DNA of 64,000 nucleotides. Origin: an uncultured Ruminococcus sp. (lineage in GTDB: Bacteria; Bacillota; Clostridia; Oscillospirales; Ruminococcaceae). Below the pieces are notes generated by a model that was given only the letters and a program-made list of their open reading frames with translations, was not told the DNA's origin and searched no databases. How positions within the stretch are numbered: the first letter of the stretch is position 1; each line of letters opens with the position of its first letter. Location of the stretch: contig NZ_CAKSNX010000008.1 in the NCBI RefSeq assembly GCF_934476685.1, positions 1 through 64,000 of the forward strand, given 5' to 3'. Position numbers and translations under genes: made by a program. Shown here one piece after another: positions 27,765-34,986 of the stretch.

Positions 27765-28961
27765 TCAGTTGCGCTGTATAGGCTTATTTGTCAGTTTTAA
27801 ATTTATCTTATTCTCATCATCATAATAATTATTAAAGTGCGAAAATATATTATCCATAGATGATATATATACTTTTTTATTCAAACACTCATCTGTTTCT
27901 TTGCCGAACAATGCTTCAGATTGTGCAATACAATACCTGCCGTTTCTGTTATTCGGGATCATGTCAGAATACTTTTCCCATAATAAAACAGCTTTATCAT
28001 ACTGTCCATGGCAGCACATAAAAATCAGCATATGGCAAAAGAACTTAGAATACGTTTCAAATTTTAATCTGTCCTCTATTATTTTTAGATCATGGTCTAA
28101 GATCTTAAACAGCAGTTTCAGTTCTGTTTCATCACTTTCATGAGCGTCCATAATTATATTTTCATAAAAAATAATGTCCATTAAACTGCAGATTTCCGAA
28201 TTTAAAACACACTTATCATTATTCAGATATATTTCATCTACATAACGGAGAATGATGCTGTAAAAATACTTTTCTTTTCTGAGCTCAGATTTTACATATG
28301 TATTTTGCAGCATAAGCTCATTATAAAATTGTATCAGCGCATATGACTGGTTACTTTTCAGCATATGGAATGCGGCATAATCCCCTATCAGACCGGCAAA
28401 ACTCAACAAAGATGTTATATTAATATATGCGGCTGTAAGAACACAAAATCCAAAGAAAATAAAAAAAGCTGATCGGATATTCACATTTATCTTATCAGTA
28501 ACAAATATCATCAGCAGCAATGAAACTGATCCTAAAGCAGCAGAAAATAACGGAGCAGCCATCAAAGAGCGTTGAAAGGCTCTGTAAATTTTCCTGATAT
28601 CATATTCATTTCTGCATGGAGTCAGTTCGGGTATAACTATTCCTCCAAAGCCCAGCAAACCGTTTACAGCCAAAGTGACTTTAAACTTTTTATTTTCCTT
28701 AACAAAGCAAACGGGAAATATGTAAAACGCTCTTATTTTACAGCCGCTCAGCTTATACGAAACAGCATGAGCAGATTCATGCAGTAATAATGACAGCCAC
28801 ACCGCACATACCGCTGTTAATATACCGACAAAAATATTCGCTGAAAAATAATCAGGATGATTTTTATACACCATATTGGTGATAATTGCAAGGCAGACGC
28901 CTATTGATGCTAAAAAAGCTGCTATTCCAAAAAAGCAAAAATAAAATAAAACTTTTTTCAT
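27765..28961 (-). CDS. M50-like membrane metalloprotease in the export locus
   Basis: A 398-residue membrane protein. Helices near 8-30 and 42-62 precede HESAH at about 63-67, an HExxH zinc motif inside a membrane segment as in site-2-type proteases. Further helices lie near 95-115, 135-155 and 165-195, and LIGDYAAF near 205 could give the third metal ligand. The last 180 residues are a soluble helical tail. Such proteases occur in many bacteriocin clusters, where they may process or export peptides or give immunity; the role here is inferred. CAGGAG precedes the ATG. It is first after promoter copy 1, with the small membrane protein, exporter and adaptor following. Confidence 0.78.
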   Translation of the reverse strand: MKKVLFYFCFFGIAAFLASIGVCLAIITNMVYKNHPDYFSANIFVGILTAVCAVWLSLLLHESAHAVSYKLSGCKIRAFYIFPVCFVKENKKFKVTLAVNGLLGFGGIVIPELTPCRNEYDIRKIYRAFQRSLMAAPLFSAALGSVSLLLMIFVTDKINVNIRSAFFIFFGFCVLTAAYINITSLLSFAGLIGDYAAFHMLKSNQSYALIQFYNELMLQNTYVKSELRKEKYFYSIILRYVDEIYLNNDKCVLNSEICSLMDIIFYENIIMDAHESDETELKLLFKILDHDLKIIEDRLKFETYSKFFCHMLIFMCCHGQYDKAVLLWEKYSDMIPNNRNGRYCIAQSEALFGKETDECLNKKVYISSMDNIFSHFNNYYDDENKINLKLTNKPIQRN

Positions 28962-29067
28962 TATCGACTCCTGTTATTCTCATGATCCATATATAAAGTC
29001 ATAGGGAGCAACTATTTATATTTTGTTGCCGATCAATTATTAAGAAAACGAAATCAATTATTTCATT

Positions 29068-29202
29068 TGTTAATATTCTATATATAATTTTAATGTTTTT
29101 TTATAGCGAATTCAAGTCTTGGGCGGTAAGCGGTCGGTTTTTACGGGCGAACGGTATTTTTACTTTAATAAGACCAAATACTTCTGCTAAAATGCACAAT
29201 AA
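29068..29202. repeat. 135-bp promoter repeat, copy 1
   Basis: Matches 30491-30625 over its full 135 bp without gaps, with about seven differences. It runs from just after the peptide-operon terminator to the promoter of the M50-like gene. The non-coding stretch 28962-29358 contains this repeat and the terminator; I see nothing else there. Confidence 0.92.
29087..29155 (-). promoter_or_regulatory. Promoter with LytTR-like direct repeats for the exporter operon
   Basis: On the minus strand: ACCGTTCGC (29155-29147) and ACCGCTTAC (29134-29126), exactly 21 bp apart, then -35 TTGAAT (29115-29110), 17-bp spacer and -10 TAAAAT (29092-29087). Paired direct repeats two helical turns apart just upstream of -35 are the hallmark of LytTR regulators in bacteriocin regulons. 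No LytTR gene is in the window. Confidence 0.65.
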
Positions 29203-29234
29203 GCAACAGGACAAGAGATCAACTCTTGCCCTGC
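29203..29234 (-). terminator. Terminator of the precursor-peptide operon
   Basis: A stem of about 11 bp with one mismatch (29203-29217 with 29223-29234), followed on the minus strand by a T-rich stretch that enters repeat copy 1. Confidence 0.65.
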
Positions 29235-29358
29235 AAAGTTATAAGCACAATTAAAATATGTTTCGTATATTATTTAGTAAGTTTATTGTATACCAGCCTT
29301 ATATTCACAAAGCTATATAATACTGCACCAATATAATCTGTTTTCACATATTGTTACT

Positions 29359-29472
29359 TCAATGCTTTATTAGTAACATCACGCCTATAATCAAGCCCAT
29401 TGCAAAACCAAGCTTCACCAAATAAGGTAATAGCTCAGTTAATGTTAAACCAAAAAAAGAAAATTCTTTCAT
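29359..29472 (-). CDS. 37-residue hydrophobic peptide
   Basis: Starts MKEFSFFGLTLTELLPYLVK and continues with one membrane-spanning segment (FAMGLIIGVMLLI) ending in KH. GGAGAG lies 8 nt before the ATG. It follows the second double-glycine precursor by 18 bp and has no double-glycine leader itself. An immunity peptide or a third, leaderless active peptide are both possible. Confidence 0.65.
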   Translation of the reverse strand: MKEFSFFGLTLTELLPYLVKLGFAMGLIIGVMLLIKH

Positions 29473-29490
29473 TTTAGCTCTCCATTAAAA

Positions 29491-29673
29491 TTAACCGAAA
29501 ATCTTATCTCCAACCCACTGTACGCCCTTACCTACAAGATATACAGTTCCAGCAGTAACAAAAGCAGTTCCTACAACAATTCCACCCGCTGCAAGAACAC
29601 CCAAGACAAATGGCATTCCACCGTCGATATCCATCATTTCATTATTGCTTAATTCAACAAAATTATTATTCAT
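29491..29673 (-). CDS. Double-glycine precursor peptide 1 (class II bacteriocin-like)
   Basis: A 60-residue precursor. Leader residues 1-19 have the canonical pattern FVELSNNEMMDIDGG with cleavage expected after Gly19. The 41-residue core is very hydrophobic and Gly-rich with a GxxxG motif (GIVVG) and ends in WVGDKIFG. GxxxG motifs are typical of two-peptide bacteriocins, in which two helices pair in the target membrane. GGAGG precedes the ATG. No Cys is present, so a lanthionine is not expected. Confidence 0.85.
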   Translation of the reverse strand: MNNNFVELSNNEMMDIDGGMPFVLGVLAAGGIVVGTAFVTAGTVYLVGKGVQWVGDKIFG

Positions 29674-29688
29674 TTTTTATTACCTCCA

Positions 29689-29868
29689 TTACTTAAGAAC
29701 AAGTGCTCCGCCAGCACAAAGACCGATCGCCGCTCCTGCAGCAAGTGCATGACCTACAGTTACTTCTACTCCCCATATTACAAAAAGAACGGGAAATACG
29801 CCTCCATCAATCGCTTCCATTTCATTTGCAGAAAGCTCTGCAAAACCGTTAGTCATAACATTTTCCAT
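29689..29868 (-). CDS. Double-glycine precursor peptide 2 (class II bacteriocin-like)
   Basis: A 59-residue precursor. The leader (23 residues) contains FAELSANEMEAIDGG, closely matching peptide 1. The 36-residue core has two overlapping GxxxG motifs (GAAIG, GLCAG), one Cys and a Lys C-terminus. AGGAGG lies 9 nt before the ATG. It ends 15 bp before peptide 1, so the two are probably made together as complementary partners. Activity is inferred only. Confidence 0.82.
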   Translation of the reverse strand: MENVMTNGFAELSANEMEAIDGGVFPVLFVIWGVEVTVGHALAAGAAIGLCAGGALVLK

Positions 29869-29978
29869 CGTTATGTACCTCCTCTATTATTTTTTATTTA
29901 TATTAAGACAAAACAACAAGGAAACCGTACGCTTTTCTTTGAATACTTTGCCATAATATCTTAATTTTTTGTTTTACA

Positions 29979-30455
29979 TCATAATATATTATCACTTACG
30001 CCAATATAAATATCAATTATAAGACTGCTTACATCTGTTGGATTTGCAGGTTCCTGTACAGTTACATTATAACCTGCTGTTATCGGCATCAGATCTTTTT
30101 CCTTGATATACTGCATTACTTCATTTGCAGTATTCTGTATTGTTGAAGGATCTCCTGTATGTCTGATCTTAACGGCATTTCTCAGTCTGAAAACAGGTTT
30201 GATAATGTATGGATCCGTAACTGAAATAACTTTATCAAGAGGATACATTATTTCAATATCCATAACCGGCACTTCTGCTGATGAATCAATTGAAAAGGTA
30301 GCCGAAACGCCTTTCATTACCTTTTGTGCATTATTTGAATGAATGAGTTCATTCATTTCTTTATTGATTTGTATAAACTGCTGTTGTGTTACCTTTCCTC
30401 TGAATGTAAGTACATTTGTCATTTCTAAAGATGCATTTTCAATTATTTCGTGCAT
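29979..30455 (-). CDS. Small protein, possibly GyrI-like/DUF5085-type, heading the peptide operon
   Basis: A 158-residue soluble protein. The sequence alternates strands and helices (LTFRGKVTQQQF, ATFSIDSSAEVPVMDIEIMYPL, AVKIRHTG, YNVTVQEP) in a way that resembles the GyrI-like/DUF5085 group of ligand-binding folds; I am not certain of this. Start ATG 30455 is 6 nt after GAGGTG; an in-frame GTG at 30464 overlaps that site. It is the first gene after promoter copy 2 and precedes the two bacteriocin-like precursors, so a role in immunity, sensing or modification is possible. Confidence 0.6.
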   Translation of the reverse strand: MHEIIENASLEMTNVLTFRGKVTQQQFIQINKEMNELIHSNNAQKVMKGVSATFSIDSSAEVPVMDIEIMYPLDKVISVTDPYIIKPVFRLRNAVKIRHTGDPSTIQNTANEVMQYIKEKDLMPITAGYNVTVQEPANPTDVSSLIIDIYIGVSDNIL

Positions 30456-30490
30456 TAATTTCACCTCATTATAATATTTGATATTTTATA

Positions 30491-30625
30491 TGTTAATATT
30501 CTATATATAATTTTAATGTTTTTTAATAGCGAATTCAAGTCTTTGGCGGTAAGCGGTAGGCTTTTACGGGTGAACGGTATTTTTACTTTAATAAAACTAA
30601 ATACTTCTGCTAAAATGCACAATAA
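30491..30625. repeat. 135-bp promoter repeat, copy 2
   Basis: Second copy of the 29068-29202 element, in the same orientation, directly upstream of the gene that heads the peptide operon. Differences cluster between the operator half-sites while both ACCG boxes, -35 and -10 are kept. Confidence 0.92.
30510..30578 (-). promoter_or_regulatory. Promoter with LytTR-like direct repeats for the precursor-peptide operon
   Basis: On the minus strand ACCGTTCAC (30578-30570) and ACCGCTTAC (30557-30549), 21 bp apart, then TTGAAT (30538-30533), 17 bp, TAAAAT (30515-30510). Same arrangement as copy 1, so both operons should respond to one regulator. Confidence 0.65.
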
Positions 30626-30655
30626 AAAGCGGTCAAGATCGCTCTCAACCGCTTT
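30626..30655 (-). terminator. Rubrerythrin terminator
   Basis: Stem 30626-30633 with 30648-30655, followed on the minus strand by TTTTTATT. Confidence 0.78.
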
Positions 30656-30695
30656 GCATAAATATTATTTTTATTCCAAGTAATGCCTTGCCCTA

Positions 30696-31238
30696 TCAAT
30701 AATTCTCAGCGTGGACCTCAAAATAGCTCTGAGGGTGGTTACATACAGGACATACCTCAGGTGCTTTTGTGCCTACTACTATGTGACCGCAGTTGCGGCA
30801 CTCCCATACCTTTACCTCGCTCTTTTCAAATACTTGAGCAGTTTCGATATTTTTCAGGAGCGCACGGTATCTTTCCTCGTGATGTTTTTCTATCTCGGCA
30901 ACTGCTCTGAACTTTGCGGCAAGCTCAGGGAAACCTTCCTCTTCCGCTGTTTTAGCAAAGCCCTCGTACATATCTGTCCACTCATAATTCTCTCCTGCGG
31001 CAGCTGCTGCAAGATTTTCTGGTGTTTTTCCAAGCTCGCCAAGCTCCTTGAACCACATTTTTGCGTGTTCCTTTTCATTGTCTGCGGTCTTTAAAAACAG
31101 TGCTGACATCTGCTCATAGCCTTCCTTTTTAGCCACAGATGCGAAGTATGTATATTTGTTTCTTGCCTGAGATTCGCCTGAAAAAGCCTCCATAAGATTT
31201 TTTTCTGTCTGTGTTCCTGCATATTTATTTGCTGACAT
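30696..31238 (-). CDS. rbr: Rubrerythrin
   Basis: A 180-residue peroxide-reducing non-haem iron protein. The N-terminal ferritin-like four-helix domain has EAFSGESQARNKY, DNEKEHAKMW and EIEKHHEERY, supplying the diiron ligands. The C-terminal rubredoxin-like domain has CRNCGH and CPVCNHP, the four Cys that hold a single iron. It protects anaerobes from hydrogen peroxide. Start is ATG 31238, 9 nt after AGGAGG; upstream in-frame codons run into the promoter region. Monocistronic. Confidence 0.95.
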   Translation of the reverse strand: MSANKYAGTQTEKNLMEAFSGESQARNKYTYFASVAKKEGYEQMSALFLKTADNEKEHAKMWFKELGELGKTPENLAAAAAGENYEWTDMYEGFAKTAEEEGFPELAAKFRAVAEIEKHHEERYRALLKNIETAQVFEKSEVKVWECRNCGHIVVGTKAPEVCPVCNHPQSYFEVHAENY

Positions 31239-31416
31239 AATGATCTTCCTCCTTGATTTTTGTTGTCTGGTCCCAAAAAGTTGTATTATATGCACAATAC
31301 ATTCTATTGATCAATATGGATTATACCACATATTAACCTATTTGTCAAGTGAGATTAACAAAACAAATTTTCAGAAACTTTTAAAGATTTTTGCTTATAA
31401 ACTACTGCAAAAAAGC

Positions 31417-31448
31417 AAGCACGGAACAAACTTAACTGCTCCGTGCTT
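31417..31448 (-). terminator. Terminator of the sigma-factor gene
   Basis: Perfect 9-bp stem (31417-31425 with 31440-31448), then GCTTTTTT on the minus strand. Confidence 0.85.
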
Positions 31449-31474
31449 TGGAAAATATCTTATGTGACAACCAT

Positions 31475-33028
31475 TTATCTGTCTGCCTTTGCGCCGATGG
31501 TGATCGCTGTAACACGGTCATCTCTCATATTAAATCTTACATATGCGCTCTCTTTGCAGTAAGGATCATCCTTATCGGCAACTGCGTCAGGGTCCTGTAT
31601 GTAGATATATGCGTCATAGTATGTTATCTTAGTCGGCTCGCCGAAAGCATTTACAACGTCCTCTGCGGAAGAACCTATGGTTATGCCGTTTGACATTTCA
31701 ACGCTGTATTCATTTTCCTCATTGTCAAGTCCTGAGAACATCATTTGATAATACACAAAATCCTCTGTGCCGTATGCCTCGCCATAATCGAGAGTACTGC
31801 TGCCCTCGTTGAGAAGATTGCCCATATTTACAGAAACATTTGTTGTCGGGTCTATACACTGAAAAACATACATAAAAGTTTGATCGGTAGTTATATCTCC
31901 GTCACCCTTGTCATCGTCCGATATCTCATAACCCAGATCAGAAAGTTCCTTTGATGTTATAGGCATTTTGATTACTTTTCCGTTGATAAGAAGTTCACCG
32001 TCCCACAGTCCGCTGTTAGTAAGCTCTGTCTGAACAGGTGCTGCGTTATCTTCACTATCTGTATGTGCTGGCTCTGGGCTGTTTTCATTTGTGTCGGCAG
32101 TTGTCTGAGTGCTGCCATTGTTCATATCTTCTGATTTTGAGATCGTTGTATTTGTCTTGATCTGTGATGAAACTGCCTCGTTTACATTGTCGTCATTATC
32201 TGAGTTTAACATTACTGCGGCGGTGATAACTCCGCCTGCTACTGCTGCGCATACTCCTGCGATCACTTTTGATTTTACTGTTGCTAACATACCTTTTCCT
32301 CCCGATACTGTTTCAGCTGACGCTGTTGTACTGTCGGATACTGCTTTGGCTGATGCAGCAGAGGTATCTGTGAAAAGTGTGATCTTCGGAAGTTCGGCTT
32401 TTGAAGCCTCCTGCATAAGGAGCTTCGACAAGGTGAATACCGGAACGACAGCGTGAAGTCTGTCATCATTATTTTTCTCGTAAATAAGCACCGCCTCCTT
32501 TATCTTCTTCCTAGCAGCGCTTAAACGTGAGGTAACTGTGCCTGTGGTGCAGTTCATGATATCCGCTATTTCGGCAACGGTGAGCATATCAAAATAATAC
32601 AGTATCACAGTCTGCCGCTGTTCATCGGTAAGAACTTTTTCTATGATATCCATTATGATCTTTCGCTTTGCGTCATTGCTTACATAATCCTCAGGGATAA
32701 GATCCTCGTCAGGAACTTCTTCAAGGATATCGTCGGAATTTTCCTCCGCCGCAGGAGTTCTGAAATACATTTTGCATTTGTTCACAGCTATGCGGTTTAC
32801 CCATGCGCCAAAATTTTCAGGCTGGCTGAGAGTAGGGAGTTTCTGCAAAGCCGTAAGAAATGTTTCCTGCGTTATATCCTCCGCAAGCTGAGTATTTGCA
32901 AGAAGTTTCAGACAGCTGAAATAAACTGATCTGCCTGTTTCTTCATAAAGCTTGCCATAAGCCGCTCTGTCGCCCTGACTTGCCTGCAGGACAAGATTTT
33001 TGATCTCTTCCTTTTTAATACTTTCCAT
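31475..33028 (-). CDS. ECF-type sigma factor fused to a membrane anchor and extracytoplasmic domain
   Basis: A 517-residue fusion. Residues 1-190 are an ECF sigma factor: region 2 with QASQGDRAAYGKLYEE and DITQETFLTALQ, region 4 with VILYYFDMLTVAEIADIMN followed by GTVTSRLSAARKKIKEA. A single membrane helix (VIAGVCAAVAGGVITAAVML, about 260-280) follows, then an acidic Ser/Thr-rich linker and a roughly 180-residue outer domain with ITIGSSAEDVVNAFGEPTK. This joins the regulator to its likely sensor in one chain; there is no separate anti-sigma gene. I placed the start at ATG 33028 (weak AAGG upstream); an in-frame ATG at 33103 would add 25 residues. Confidence 0.8.
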   Translation of the reverse strand: MESIKKEEIKNLVLQASQGDRAAYGKLYEETGRSVYFSCLKLLANTQLAEDITQETFLTALQKLPTLSQPENFGAWVNRIAVNKCKMYFRTPAAEENSDDILEEVPDEDLIPEDYVSNDAKRKIIMDIIEKVLTDEQRQTVILYYFDMLTVAEIADIMNCTTGTVTSRLSAARKKIKEAVLIYEKNNDDRLHAVVPVFTLSKLLMQEASKAELPKITLFTDTSAASAKAVSDSTTASAETVSGGKGMLATVKSKVIAGVCAAVAGGVITAAVMLNSDNDDNVNEAVSSQIKTNTTISKSEDMNNGSTQTTADTNENSPEPAHTDSEDNAAPVQTELTNSGLWDGELLINGKVIKMPITSKELSDLGYEISDDDKGDGDITTDQTFMYVFQCIDPTTNVSVNMGNLLNEGSSTLDYGEAYGTEDFVYYQMMFSGLDNEENEYSVEMSNGITIGSSAEDVVNAFGEPTKITYYDAYIYIQDPDAVADKDDPYCKESAYVRFNMRDDRVTAITIGAKADR

Positions 33029-33250
33029 AATCGACCATACCTTCGCTTTCCACTTTTCCGAAATTAACTTTTCACTTATCTGCTGTTTTATCAGCCCCGA
33101 CATTTACAAGATGCATGACAAGGGCGCAATGTTGAGCAAGTCAAGAAAGTTAATATTTTATTTACTTATTATTTAAAATTCAATTCAATATTACTAAATC
33201 ACAGAAAATATTATACTACGTTTGGTCGGCGTTTGCAATACAACACAAAA

Positions 33251-33270
33251 GGGACAGCCTGAGCCGTCCC
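33251..33270 (-). terminator. Terminator of the zinc-ribbon gene
   Basis: Stem GGGAC/GTCCC extended by GC pairs past one mismatch; minus strand continues TTTTGTG. Confidence 0.6.
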
Positions 33271-33302
33271 ATATAGATCTGATATTTGTGGTCATAGCCG
33301 CC

Positions 33303-33503
33303 TTATTTTACCTTGTTTACATCTTCAATGTAAAAAGAAATCTCACCGCAATTCGGGCAGACAGCAGCTTTGGGTTTTCCGATCTTATTGCCGAATATTT
33401 TCTTGTCGTCAGAAGAGATCTCCATATAATAAAAGCCCTCTCCCTCGATCTTCACTGAACAGTTTTCTTTCATTTCCGTTCCGCATCTGATACATTTACG
33501 CAT
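33303..33503 (-). CDS. Small double zinc-ribbon protein
   Basis: A 66-residue protein with CIRCG at residue 4 and CPNCG near 49, two knuckles that could bind one zinc, separated by a beta-rich segment. AGGAGG precedes the ATG. Similar small orphan zinc-ribbon proteins are common in Firmicutes; a specific role cannot be assigned. Confidence 0.75.
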   Translation of the reverse strand: MRKCIRCGTEMKENCSVKIEGEGFYYMEISSDDKKIFGNKIGKPKAAVCPNCGEISFYIEDVNKVK

Positions 33504-33598
33504 TATTATACCTCCTGATACTTGAATATAACTTTTAATTCAGTATAGCATTGCAGTCCGCAAATGTCAAGTTTGATATTTTACTCTTACAGAAAAAA

Positions 33599-33623
33599 GG
33601 AGTGCCCCGATACGGGACACCCC
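33599..33623 (-). terminator. Terminator of the agmatinase/transporter/regulator operon
   Basis: An 11-bp stem with two G-U-type pairs (33599-33609 with 33613-33623), then TTTTTT on the minus strand. It lies after the last gene of the long minus-strand operon. Confidence 0.82.
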
Positions 33624-33656
33624 TGCGTATGAAGATTTGGTAATCAGTTGAAAGCT

Positions 33657-34262
33657 TTAGTCATCGAACATCTTTCTTGCGGCAAAGCAGATCATCTCTG
33701 CGGTAAGGTCTGTGCCGTATTCGCTTACGTCTATCATAAGATGCTTGTTGTCACGGTCGCCTCTGTTCTTTCCTGTGACATATTTATAGTAGTTGTGGCG
33801 CTGGCGGTCAACACGCTTGATGAGTTTTTCCGCCTCTATTCTCGAAAGCTTATACGCTTCGCACATATGCTTTATTCTTGCCTCAAAAGGTGCATAGAGA
33901 AACACGTTCATATGATTAGGATATTCCCTCAGAACATAGTCCGCACATCTGCCGAAGAATATTGCAGGCACACGCTTGTTGGCAAGATCTCTGATAACGT
34001 CCACCTGTGCTTTTACCGCCTTATCAGAATAGAACTGTGTAGAAGAGCCATAGCCGAATGATTTAAGCAGGCGGTCTGCGTTCTTATCAAGCATTTCCTC
34101 GCTGTCGAGGAAAGAATCACGGCTTATGCCTGCACGTTCTGCCGCCATATCCACAAGATCCTTATCATAGAACTCAATGCCAAGCTCGGCGGCTGTTTTT
34201 CTTGCAACTTCCCTTGCGTTGCAGCCGAACTCACGGCTTATGGTAATAATAAACTTTTTCAT
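33657..34262 (-). CDS. Cytidylate-kinase-like family protein
   Basis: A 201-residue P-loop-type protein: ITISREFGCNAREVARKTA at the N-terminus, FFGRCADYVLREY in the middle and DRQRHNYYKYVTGKNRGD near the end, matching the family of the gene at 10546-11238. The substrate is unknown. It is the last gene of the agmatinase/transporter operon, 4 bp after the TRIC-like gene. The presence of one paralog in each nitrogen-linked operon of the window is notable. Confidence 0.75.
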   Translation of the reverse strand: MKKFIITISREFGCNAREVARKTAAELGIEFYDKDLVDMAAERAGISRDSFLDSEEMLDKNADRLLKSFGYGSSTQFYSDKAVKAQVDVIRDLANKRVPAIFFGRCADYVLREYPNHMNVFLYAPFEARIKHMCEAYKLSRIEAEKLIKRVDRQRHNYYKYVTGKNRGDRDNKHLMIDVSEYGTDLTAEMICFAARKMFDD

Positions 34263-34265
34263 AGT

Positions 34266-34985
34266 CTATGCTCCTTTTTTATTTATGAGATTTTCTTTTA
34301 TATTCTTTGTATTCCCGATCTGATGATCCGCTCTTCCGCTTATGCATATCTTCGGAAGATTCCAGCCGAATCTCACCGACAACAGTCTTAGGGATAATGT
34401 AACGCCAAGACTTATCATGCAGGCAGGCATAAAAGATAGTGTGCCGTATGTCAGCAGGAATGCCGCCGCTCCCATGGCTGAGGCGCAGGCATAAATGTTG
34501 CCGACGAATATTTCAGGCTTTTTATTGACGAAAATATCTCTTAGAACACCTCCGCCGACTCCCGTTATCACTCCCGAAAAAGCCATTAAAAAGACGTTTC
34601 CTGAAGCTCCGCTGCGCATTGCCGCCGTAATGCCTGTGACTGTGAAAATGCCAAGTCCCACAGTATCGAGAAGCAGCATTGCGATATCGTAAAGGTGCAG
34701 CGCTTTATCACCAAAACCGCCTTTTAGCGCAAGGGCAATGAATATTACCGCCGACACCAGTGCGGCTGCCGCCATTGCAGCAGGGTCACGAAAGGCTGCA
34801 ACAGGGTGACTTCCGATGACGATATCACGCATTATTCCGCCGCCCACAGCCGTTGTAACACCTATGATTATCACTCCGAAAAGGTCAAATCTCCGTTTTA
34901 TTGCGGTCAGTGCACCGCTGGCAGCAAAGGCAGCTGTACCGGTCATCTCAAGTATCGAAACGATAACATCAAAACGCTCGTTCAT
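34266..34985 (-). CDS. TRIC-type (UPF0126) cation channel family membrane protein
   Basis: A 239-residue protein with seven predicted helices arranged as two repeats, each with the family motif (GVTTAVGGGIMRDI and ITGVGGGVLRDIF). Prokaryotic TRIC homologs form trimeric monovalent cation pores. ATG 34985 overlaps the stop of the regulator gene; the upstream in-frame TTG at 34994 is less likely. A role in amino acid or polyamine handling is possible but not shown. Confidence 0.85.
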   Translation of the reverse strand: MNERFDVIVSILEMTGTAAFAASGALTAIKRRFDLFGVIIIGVTTAVGGGIMRDIVIGSHPVAAFRDPAAMAAAALVSAVIFIALALKGGFGDKALHLYDIAMLLLDTVGLGIFTVTGITAAMRSGASGNVFLMAFSGVITGVGGGVLRDIFVNKKPEIFVGNIYACASAMGAAAFLLTYGTLSFMPACMISLGVTLSLRLLSVRFGWNLPKICISGRADHQIGNTKNIKENLINKKGA

Positions 34986-34986
34986 T

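Noticed and set aside
29235..29350. A GTG-started ORF of about 25 codons after the 37-residue peptide
   Set aside because: No ribosome site, no leader motif and no hydrophobic segment of note.
29068..30625. A transposon or insertion sequence flanked by the 135-bp repeats
   Set aside because: No transposase and no target duplications; the copies coincide with promoters, so duplication of a regulatory element fits better.
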